DNA of 22,513 nucleotides from Dehalococcoidia bacterium (lineage in GTDB: Bacteria; Chloroflexota; Dehalococcoidia; Dehalococcoidales; DAOWLH01): contig DAOWLH010000049.1 of NCBI GenBank assembly GCA_030643515.1, positions 1 through 22,513 on the forward strand. Direction: 5' to 3'. Below the pieces are notes generated by a model. That model had not been told where the DNA came from. It ran no database searches and saw only the letters and a list, made by a program, of their open reading frames with translations. Below, piece after piece: positions 7,046-13,800 of the stretch (positions are counted from its first letter, which is position 1; each line of letters starts with the position of its first letter). Made by a program: the position numbers and the translations under genes.

Positions 7046-8401
7046 ATGGAGACGGATGTGATTATTAAAAACCGGGCGGAGCTGGCGACGACGGTACTGC
7101 GAAAGCAGGCTTTGGCTATCATAGAGGCCGGCATCCGGCGGGTGCTGCCAACCACTATCATGAAGTCGGCGGTGGGTTATAGCCCGGCCAGTAGAGCGCT
7201 GACGGTGGCTGACGCCACCTATAGCGTTGCCCGGGGCAGGCTCTTTGTTGTCGGTGGCGGTAAGGCGGCCGGTCTTATGGCTGAAGCATTGGAGGATGTT
7301 GTACCCCCGCAGGATATAGCTGCCGGCCTGGTCATCTGCAAGAGCCAGGACTATAAGACCAGCAAAAGTGAAGTTGTGGCCGCCGGTCATCCCATCCCCG
7401 ACCGGAGGGGCGTCAACGCTGTCATCAGGATGCTTGGGCTGAAACAAAAATATAACATTGGCGGGGATGATGTGTTGATAGCGCTGATATCGGGCGGCGG
7501 TTCTGCACTGATGGTCTGTCCGGCGGATGGTGTCACTCTGAATGAAGTGCAGCAGGCTACCCGGTTGCTGCTGGCATCCGGGGCTGAGATTGCCGAGGTA
7601 AACACTGTAAGGAAACACCTTTCGCGGGTAAAGGGAGGCCGGCTGGGGGGCTACTTTGCCCCAGCAATAGTGGTCTCTCTGATACTGTCTGATGTAGTAG
7701 GTAACGACCTATCAGTTATCGCTTCAGGGCCAACCTTCCCCGACCCGACCACGTTTGCCGATGCCTATGAAGTGCTAGCCAGGTATGGCCTGCTGGATCA
7801 GGTGCCACCGGGCGTTACCCGTGTCCTGGTGGATGGTTGCCGGGGAAGGGTGGCGGAAACGCCAAAAAGGCTGAGTAATTGTCGCCACCATATAATCGGG
7901 GACAATCGGCTGGCCCTGGAAGCAATGCAGCAGAAGGCCAAGAGACTGGGTTTTAGTGTGTACATTGTTACCGATGAGCAAAGGGGAGATACTGCTACCG
8001 TCGCCCGGTCTCACGCCGGAGAGATACTGGCCTCGAAGCACACCGGATATAACGCCCTTATTATCGGCGGCGAGACAACGCTCAAGCTGCCGGATGCCGC
8101 CGGTCGTGGCGGCCGGAATCAGCACTATGCGGCCACCTCTCTGCTGGCGATGAGAGACTACCCCGGACAGTGGCTGGTAGCCAGCATCGGCACCGATGGT
8201 TCGGATTTCCTGCCGGATGTTGCCGGTGCCATCGTTGACAATAATACCCTGGCCCAGACCAGGGCTATGGAAATCATAGTCGAACCATACCTTGGTCGCT
8301 ATGACAGCAACACTCTGCTCGCCAGGCTGGGTAATACTCTGGTGGTGACCGGCGACACCGGTACCAATGTCGGTGATGTCGTCCTTTATCTCCTGGAGTA
8401 G
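7046..8401 (+). CDS. Glycerate 2-kinase, MOFRL family (DUF4147 + MOFRL)
   Basis: The protein is predicted to phosphorylate D-glycerate to 2-phosphoglycerate with ATP, feeding glycolysis or serine/glyoxylate metabolism. It has 451 residues from ATG 7046. The N-terminal DUF4147 domain shows VVGGGKA (69-74), AGHPIPD, ALISGGGSALM, LSDVVGNDLSVIASGPT and FPDPTTFADA. The C-terminal MOFRL domain shows IIGGETTL, GRGGRNQ and IGTDGSDFLPDVAGAIVDN. All are characteristic of class II (GckA-type) glycerate kinases. An in-frame start at 7007 would add 13 residues (including WAGNCYY) that do not look like the family N terminus. Neither start has a good Shine-Dalgarno. It stands alone, divergent from the glutaredoxin gene. 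Confidence 0.9.
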   Translation: METDVIIKNRAELATTVLRKQALAIIEAGIRRVLPTTIMKSAVGYSPASRALTVADATYSVARGRLFVVGGGKAAGLMAEALEDVVPPQDIAAGLVICKSQDYKTSKSEVVAAGHPIPDRRGVNAVIRMLGLKQKYNIGGDDVLIALISGGGSALMVCPADGVTLNEVQQATRLLLASGAEIAEVNTVRKHLSRVKGGRLGGYFAPAIVVSLILSDVVGNDLSVIASGPTFPDPTTFADAYEVLARYGLLDQVPPGVTRVLVDGCRGRVAETPKRLSNCRHHIIGDNRLALEAMQQKAKRLGFSVYIVTDEQRGDTATVARSHAGEILASKHTGYNALIIGGETTLKLPDAAGRGGRNQHYAATSLLAMRDYPGQWLVASIGTDGSDFLPDVAGAIVDNNTLAQTRAMEIIVEPYLGRYDSNTLLARLGNTLVVTGDTGTNVGDVVLYLLE

Positions 8402-8408
8402 CATAATA

Positions 8409-8436
8409 TTGACAAGCAATGGCACTGGTGTATACT
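8409..8436 (+). promoter_or_regulatory. Strong sigma-70-like promoter of the zinc-ribbon/OB protein gene
   Basis: TTGACA (8409-8414), a 16-base spacer and TATACT (8431-8436), with TG just before the -10 as in extended -10 promoters. Predicted start is near 8443. The message would begin at the Shine-Dalgarno AGAGGTGAT, about 12 bases before ATG 8455. Confidence 0.7.
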
Positions 8437-8454
8437 TTGGATAAGAGGTGATAC

Positions 8455-9150
8455 ATGCCGGGATGTCACAATTGTGGCCGGGAGACAGCCAGAACCGAGG
8501 ACTGGGCCTGCCAGTGGTGCGGTTATCCCTTGCTATCCGGTAACTATAAGAAGTTGGACAAGACCTACAGGCAGTTGCAGGAAGAGATTCGCCAGCAGCC
8601 TCTGGAGTTAGAAGAAACCGGGACGACTATTCAGGCTGAGGATATTCCGCCGCCAGTGCTGGCAGTGGAGACCGAGCCAGAGCAAGAGTCCGAGCCGGAG
8701 GAGGTAGAGAAATCAAAGCCAGAGCCTGAACCGGTGGCAGAAATTAGGACCGAATCGGAGCCCCAGCCGGAGGAGGCAGAGGAATCAAAGCCTGAACTGC
8801 CGGAAGATACAGGGCCCGGGCCGGCGAAGCCCGTAATAGAGCTTACGGTTGACCAGTTGATTTCGGATTATGCTGAGGATGCTAATGCTGCCGATGCTAA
8901 ATATAGTGGCCGGCTGCTAGAAGTAAGCGGGGTTGCCTCGCGGGTGGAGGTCAACGATACTATGGATGTCCGTTATATTGTACTTGTCAGCACTAATCAG
9001 GAGCAGTTGCAGAGCATCCGCTGTGTCTTTGATAAGAAATATGGTCCGGAGATGAACAGACTGGAAAAGGGGCAAAAGGTAACCATACAGGGCATATATG
9101 AAGGCTCCCTGATAGACTTCCGCATGAAGGACTGCGTTATCGTTGCCTGA
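8455..9150 (+). CDS. Zinc-ribbon protein with acidic Pro/Glu linker and C-terminal OB-fold (tRNA_anti-like) domain
   Basis: This is a 231-residue protein of unknown function with three clear zones. Residues 1-25 form a short zinc ribbon (Cys4/Cys7 and Cys19/Cys22). Residues ~45-125 are a low-complexity, strongly acidic Pro/Glu/Lys linker (repeated SEPEE and ESKPE units), expected to be disordered. Residues ~128-231 resemble the tRNA_anti-like OB fold (VDQLISDYAEDANAADAKYSGRLLEVSGVASRVEV ... CVFD ... KGQKVTIQGIYEG ... DCVIVA), often found in small bacterial proteins. There is no signal peptide or membrane segment. The start is supported by AGAGGTGAT and by a good promoter. Whether the OB domain binds nucleic acid is not evident. 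Confidence 0.85.
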   Translation: MPGCHNCGRETARTEDWACQWCGYPLLSGNYKKLDKTYRQLQEEIRQQPLELEETGTTIQAEDIPPPVLAVETEPEQESEPEEVEKSKPEPEPVAEIRTESEPQPEEAEESKPELPEDTGPGPAKPVIELTVDQLISDYAEDANAADAKYSGRLLEVSGVASRVEVNDTMDVRYIVLVSTNQEQLQSIRCVFDKKYGPEMNRLEKGQKVTIQGIYEGSLIDFRMKDCVIVA

Positions 9151-9261
9151 TTAGTGGTGCCCTGCCACCATAAGGTGAACCTGGCTGTCCTGTTCAGGGC
9201 TGGCAGAAGGGTCGCCGAACTCCTCTTGGTCATATCCGGCTTAGCTGTCAGCCCCACGCTA

Positions 9262-9291
9262 TTGACAAGCATACTTGCTCAAGATTATTAT
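9262..9291 (+). promoter_or_regulatory. Sigma-70-like promoter before the small SH3-like gene
   Basis: TTGACA (9262-9267), an 18-base spacer and TATTAT (9286-9291). Predicted start is near 9298, about 14-23 bases before the candidate start codons at 9312 and 9321. The position supports the small gene as real and argues against the longer frame that spans this promoter. Confidence 0.55.
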
Positions 9292-9320
9292 TCGACGAAA
9301 GTTGGCTGGGAGTGGCTAAA

Positions 9321-9560
9321 GTGGCACCCAAGTTCAATAAGGGTCAAAGAGTCACCATATCGCCGGTACGAAATATGCCGATGTCACCAAGGGACTCGGA
9401 CATTGAGCCCTATACCGGCCAGGTTGGGCAGGTCACTGGATACTACTGGATACGTCCTGGCACTGGCGATAAGTTTTTTTATCTCTATACCGTTCGTGTC
9501 GGTAACAGCGATAGGGAAATCGTGGTGCATGAGGATGAGATAGAGACGTGTATCGGTTAG
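9321..9560 (+). CDS. Small SH3-barrel-like hypothetical protein
   Basis: This is a 79-residue soluble protein of unknown function. The pattern FNKGQRVTISPV ... YTGQVGQVTGYYWI ... YLYTVRVG ... IVVHEDEIE is the strand-turn-strand layout of small SH3/KOW-like barrels (as in NfeD-tail or nitrile-hydratase-beta-like domains): a 'G-x-V' start, a 'G-x-V-G-x-V' turn and an 'EDEIE' end. I chose GTG 9321 because GGGAG (9308-9312) lies 8 bases upstream. GTG 9312 would add three residues. It is followed by a hairpin. A different frame (9154-9543) overlaps most of it and looks non-coding. Confidence 0.65.
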   Translation: MAPKFNKGQRVTISPVRNMPMSPRDSDIEPYTGQVGQVTGYYWIRPGTGDKFFYLYTVRVGNSDREIVVHEDEIETCIG

Positions 9561-9563
9561 CGG

Positions 9564-9585
9564 CGGACTACCTGCTTGTGGTCCG
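9564..9585 (+). terminator. Hairpin after the SH3-like gene, possible terminator
   Basis: CGGACTAC (9564-9571), loop CTGCTT and GTGGTCCG (9578-9585) form an 8-bp stem with one G-T pair, 3 bases after the stop codon. No U-run follows (TTAGAGG), so this is a weak or factor-dependent terminator candidate. Confidence 0.35.
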
Positions 9586-9714
9586 TTAGAGGATGTTGCC
9601 CTTATTTGATTTGCCTGGCAGCGGCGTGTCTTCGAAATAAATACCTTCGGGCGGCAGAGCTGATGCGGTTTACGGGGTATCAGGAGCTTAAGTGAGTGGG
9701 TAGCGAAGGGTGGC

Positions 9715-10032
9715 TCAAAACCTCCTGTGCCCGCTTCTCCGTTTTGACCCACCGCCTTTTTTACCATGGGAATAATGGCCTCGACCCTGGGAACGAGGTG
9801 CGGCCTCATTAATATCCAGTGTGCGATCCCTCAGAGTCTTTTCTTTAAGACCAGCAATTGCCGCTTCCCCCTCAGCTTGTGATTTCATTTCGACAAATGC
9901 AAACCCTCTAGACCGGCCACTGTTTTTATCCGTTATGATGTTTACGGATTTAACTTCTCCAAAAGGCGTAAATTCCTCACATAATTCTTCTTCAGTAACC
10001 TCATCGGACAAGTTACCCACATATATATTCAT
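9715..10032 (-). CDS. RRM-family RNA-binding protein
   Basis: This is a 105-residue single RNA-recognition-motif protein. RNP2 is IYVGNL (3-8) and RNP1 is RGFAFVEM (42-49), each with the aromatic residues that stack on RNA bases. The RRM spans ~1-78 and a short basic, Gly/Ser/Arg/His-rich tail (~79-105) follows, as in cyanobacterial Rbp and eukaryotic Gly-rich RNA-binding proteins. The tail probably adds non-specific RNA affinity. Relatives are often linked to cold or stress responses, but nothing here shows the target. GGGTGTT precedes the ATG. It lies 183 bases downstream of the double zinc-ribbon gene on the same strand, with a strong hairpin between them. No convincing promoter of its own was seen. 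Confidence 0.93.
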   Translation of the reverse strand: MNIYVGNLSDEVTEEELCEEFTPFGEVKSVNIITDKNSGRSRGFAFVEMKSQAEGEAAIAGLKEKTLRDRTLDINEAAPRSQGRGHYSHGKKGGGSKRRSGHRRF

Positions 10033-10160
10033 AATAACACCCTTTGTTTACTTATTTGTGTCGCTTAGTCCATGCGTGAGCATCGCTCTAGAGTTCACTT
10101 GCTGGCGCAGCCAGATACCGCCTCCAGTGTTGCTAGAATTAAGAAATAACCATGCTCTAG

Positions 10161-10201
10161 ACACACACACGGGTCAAGATGTCCCCGACCCGTGTGTGTG
10201 T
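10161..10201 (-). terminator. Perfect 15-bp stem hairpin between zinc-ribbon and RRM genes
   Basis: The arms ACACACACACGGGTC (10161-10175) and GACCCGTGTGTGTGT (10187-10201) pair perfectly around an 11-base loop. On the minus strand the hairpin begins 15 bases after the zinc-ribbon stop codon, a terminator-like position. The bases after it (CTAGAGCATGGTTATTTCTTAATTC) lack an immediate U-run, so it may act as a partial terminator or an mRNA-end stabiliser, not a classical intrinsic terminator. Confidence 0.55.
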
Positions 10202-10215
10202 TGATCCACCCAGTG

Positions 10216-10515
10216 TTATCTGCTCGGTCTGACCTTGCGGTAGCAATCGCTACAATAAACCGGTTTGTCGCCACGGGGCTCGAACGGTACCTCAGTGTCT
10301 TTGCCGCACTCTGCACAAACTGCAGGGAACATTTGACGCCAGGCTCTATCCTGGCTGTTTCCCTGGCGTTCCGCTTTTCTTGCCTGACGGCATGGGGAAC
10401 AGCGCTTGGGCTCATTGGTATAGCCTCGAGATTGAAAGAACTCTTGTTCCTCAACAGTGAAGGCGAAAGTAACCCCACAATCGGAACAACGAAGTGACTT
10501 CTCCTCAAAACTCAT
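10216..10515 (-). CDS. Double zinc-ribbon protein
   Basis: This is a 99-residue protein with two four-cysteine zinc sites. The first is Cys10/Cys13 with Cys39/Cys42 (SDCGVTFAF ... RCSPCRQARK), resembling the 'probable zinc-ribbon' (zf-trcl) domain. The second is Cys67/Cys70 with Cys88/Cys91 (CAECGKDTEVPF ... PVYCSDCYRK), a CxxC-x17-CxxC module seen in many small bacterial proteins of unknown function. The ribbons are joined by a charged helix-like segment. No enzyme motif is seen, and nucleic-acid or protein binding is a guess. The start has a perfect AGGAGGT Shine-Dalgarno (10522-10528) and a possible promoter lies ~120 bases upstream. Confidence 0.88.
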   Translation of the reverse strand: MSFEEKSLRCSDCGVTFAFTVEEQEFFQSRGYTNEPKRCSPCRQARKAERQGNSQDRAWRQMFPAVCAECGKDTEVPFEPRGDKPVYCSDCYRKVRPSR

Positions 10516-10849
10516 TGAATGACCTCCTCTCTTTTTATTTTAGTTAGAGTTTTGGTCATCCAATGCTCGAGAAATAGAGGGGAAATATGTTGCTACTTAG
10601 AAAGATTGTAATAACCCAAACCTATGCTAATTGACTGAATTATACATTAAAAGGAGAAATAAAGCAAGAAAAAATGTCAATGTTTCAAACAATAGGGTGA
10701 TAACTGCAGATTTACACTCTGCCAGTTCATCGCTGTGAACAGAACGGCTTACTAAATACTGATCACATTACACAAACCGGAGGTCTGGCCACTTTGTGAT
10801 GAAATGCAAGGGATCATTCCGGGGGGGAACAGGCCTGTATATTATGCCT
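10516..10849. other. Gene-free AT-rich stretch with promoter and small inverted repeats
   Basis: These 334 bases contain no credible gene. The left half (10,530-10,690) is AT-rich and holds the Shine-Dalgarno and candidate promoter of the double zinc-ribbon gene, with a predicted ~115-base leader. Further right are three small inverted repeats: GTTCA/TGAAC at 10725-10740, CACAAA/TTTGTG at 10771-10798 enclosing a CCGG-AGGT-CTGG hairpin, and the palindrome ACAGGCCTGT at 10829-10838. The second could be a weak terminator for the activase gene ending at 10850. Base 10821-10827 is a run of seven G. Confidence 0.5.
10639..10667 (-). promoter_or_regulatory. Candidate promoter of the double zinc-ribbon gene
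   Basis: On the minus strand there is TTGCTT (10667-10662), a 17-base spacer and a perfect TATAAT (10644-10639). Predicted start is near 10632, leaving a leader of about 117 bases before the ATG at 10515. The -35 is poor, but the -10 and spacing are good. Confidence 0.45.
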
Positions 10850-13800
10850 CTATGAATCCCTGTTGAAGAACTTAATAATTTCAGCAAGGTTGTTCACTCT
10901 GGTGAGGTTGTTGTTTTCGGCGAATCCGTCGTAGGTGAGGCTGATCCATGGTTTCTGATACTTTGCGCTGAACTTATCGGCCATGGCGGCAACAATACCA
11001 CCGGGCATACAGCCGTGAGGCATTACTGAGATAACACCGGCGATATCAGGATTTTGCATCCAACCCAATCCACTGCCTATACTGAGGATTGCTTCGCCAC
11101 CACATAAAGGGGAGAGGTAACTACTGGCAAGGGCTAGTATTTCTGCCGTCGAGGGCTCGTGGTTGTCCAGCAGACCGTGACACTGTCTCGTCAGGGTATG
11201 GGAATCGCGTTCTTGAATCAGCTTCCTTATGTGGCCGGAAATCAGCTTTCTGGGCTGCCGGTTATTGAGGGCATCTTCAATCAGGCGGTGTGAGGTGTAG
11301 TGGAACCATTCCCCGAGCGGTGAAACAACGACCTCAAGACCAGCTTGCTCGCATACCCTGACCAGGTCGTCATTGCTGAATCGGTTGCTGCGAAGAAAAA
11401 TCTCACCATTGATACCCACCAGGGGCCTCCTCGGAAGGGAGGGATCAATCAGCGACTGGAAATCTTCTGTTGCCTGGCGGATAACATCAGTCATCTTCTC
11501 CTTCCGGCTGACGCGGTCGATAAGAATCTGCTTGTAGTAGCCAAAAAGCCCATCGGCTGAACCGGGAGTTTTCTGGTAGGGGCGGCTTCGCCAAAGAAGC
11601 CTTTCCAGGCAATCCATAGCGACAATTCCGTTCCAGGCGAAGCGCTCAAAACCGTTACCAAGATTCAGGTCACTATAGGCATTATTTGATAAAGTTGCCC
11701 TGATCGGCAAGTCATAACCGATCTCTTTGAGTATCCTGCTCTGCTCTATAGCGTACTTACCAAAGCGGCATGGTCCGTAGGCGCCGCCGGTAAGTCCCTC
11801 GATGTTTTTCAACGAGGTGCCATTACTATCGCAGAACTTTATAAAATCACCCAGAGTTATCCGGTAGGGCAGGCATTCGGCACCGGAGGTCACCCGGTTG
11901 GCGTATTGCAGGCTTTGGTGATCCGGCTCGGGCAGCACGACCACTCTCGACCCGAAAGCGTTCATGGCGGCAGCTACCACTTCGATGTGTGGCGCCATGC
12001 TGGGAGCTATGAGCGTTTTATGGTCTCTACTGGAAAGCGAAGCCCCACGGTAAAAGTATTGGCGGCGCTTCTTCCCCGCTCGGTCCGAAGTGGCAAACAC
12101 CTTGATGGTGCTGACAAAAGCCTCAAGACGGGTAATGATGCCCGCCTCGGCAGCGTGCTCGTCAATCTCCAGATGGCCCAGTGGTTTATTGGACATTATA
12201 TCTTCCACTATTTTTACCATGAAAGAGTTAGGCCCGCAGCCAAAGTTGCTTACCACCAGGCCGTAGAGTTGCGGGTCCCGAGCTACAATGGCAGCTCCGG
12301 CAATGAACCTGGCCTCATAGAACCAGTAGGGACGATCCGAGTATTTTTTGGCATCTATCGTATTAAGGGGCAAAAAGTCCAGGGGTATTGGCACTACTCC
12401 CAGCCGGGTGAGCGTTTCCGCTATGCCCAGATTAGCTCCGGCATCCTGCGACATGTAGGAGCGCGAAAAGAGGACCACCCCCGGCTTGTCGCTACTATGT
12501 AATTGCTCCAGCAATTTCTTGCCCAGCGCTGCTATATCTGCTCCAAACCTCTGTTGCGCTTCGATGCCAGCCAGCGCTGCCCGCCGTCCGCGGCTCCGGC
12601 CAAACCCCAGCTTAGCTGCTATATCGGTTAAGCTTTTCACCGTCCCGGCGGTGCCATTGCTCAGGTCAATGATGGGTACCAGCAGCCGCTCTCCCAGATT
12701 AAGGGCCTGGCGTATTATGAATGGAGAGGCCTGGACAAGGGGGCAGGCGTACTTCTGGTTTTCGTCACCCTCCCTTTTGCCCAGTCGCAGGGCGCAGGGA
12801 TACAGAACATAATCTGCTTGATCTAGCTCGGCTACATGACCATGGAGAAGTTTTAGTGGCAGGCAGCTGTCACTGTAGCTCAGCTGGATTGCTTGCTCTA
12901 TGATCCGTGCCGTCGTCTGGCTGGAAAGGGAAACCCTGACGCCCAGGGCATTTAAGAACTCAATAAGCAGCGGGGCATAGTCATAAACCAGAAGTGCCCT
13001 GGGGATGCCCACTGTTGGTGCCGTGCCATTAAGCTGTTGATATCCCCGTAACAGTATCTCTTCGCGTTTGTCGAACAAGGTCTTCTTCCTGTTCTCATTG
13101 CTGCTGGTGTTGAAGCGGTCGCATCGGCTGCCATAGTAGCTGGCTTTGTCCCCGGTATCCATGCGTGTAACAGTGCAGTTATTCTCACAGCCCTGGCAGG
13201 TGAAGTTGGTCAGCTTGTAACGACTGTCGATCACTTCCTGGAAGCTGTGGAAACTCGACCCTCCCCCTGCATCGCGGACAAGAAGGGCGGCACCGATAGC
13301 GCCGCTGACCTCTCTTTGCCCGGCAACAATCAACTCTTTACCGGCAAGCTGCTGCTGGAGGGCAGAGATGATAGCCTGGTTGTAGAATACAGCACCGGTC
13401 AGTATGACCTTGTCCCCGAGTTTACAATTGGCCACTACCTTTGAGAGGTAGTTTCGGGCTATTGAACTGGCCAGGCTGGCTGTAATTACCTCAAGCGGCT
13501 TACCGGCCTGCCGGGCTGATGCCACCGCCTGAGCGGTGAAAGCGGTGCAGCGGCTGCCCAAATCTATGGTATAGGGGGCGGCAAAGGCCAGTTTGGCGAA
13601 GTCACCGTTCTTTGCGGAAACACCCAGCATCTCGGCTAGCTCGTCGATGAAGCTGCCGGTGCCGGCGGCACATGCCTTGTTCATCCGGTAGTCAACTACA
13701 ATGCCATTACGCTTGAGAATGAGCTTTGAGTCCTGGCCGCCGATCTCAATTATGTCAGCCCCAGCGTCAATTTCGGCGGCTGCCCTGGTCTGGGCGGTAA

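Noticed and set aside
9154..9543. Plus-strand frame of 129 codons overlapping the SH3-like gene
   Set aside because: It spans a good promoter, lacks a ribosome site and shows no coherent protein pattern. The shorter 9321-9560 frame explains the region better.
9384..9809. Minus-strand frame containing GGFEPPFATHS, a phrase typical of spurious translations over tRNA-like DNA
   Set aside because: I looked for a tRNA at ~9660-9730 on both strands. The loop reads TTTTGAG rather than TTCRANN, the T stem does not pair fully, and no acceptor, D or anticodon arms could be assembled. The frame also overlaps the RRM gene.
10161..10201. GT/CA tract considered as a CRISPR repeat or microsatellite
   Set aside because: Only one inverted pair occurs, with no spaced direct repeats. 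It is better described as a hairpin.
10821..10827. Run of seven G near the end of the activase gene, considered as a possible assembly error causing a false stop
   Set aside because: It lies 23 bases beyond the activase stop codon, so an indel there would not change the reading frame of any gene.
11906..12502. Plus-strand frame of 198 codons inside the activase gene
   Set aside because: It is antisense to a continuous, motif-rich 1369-residue frame and has no independent support.
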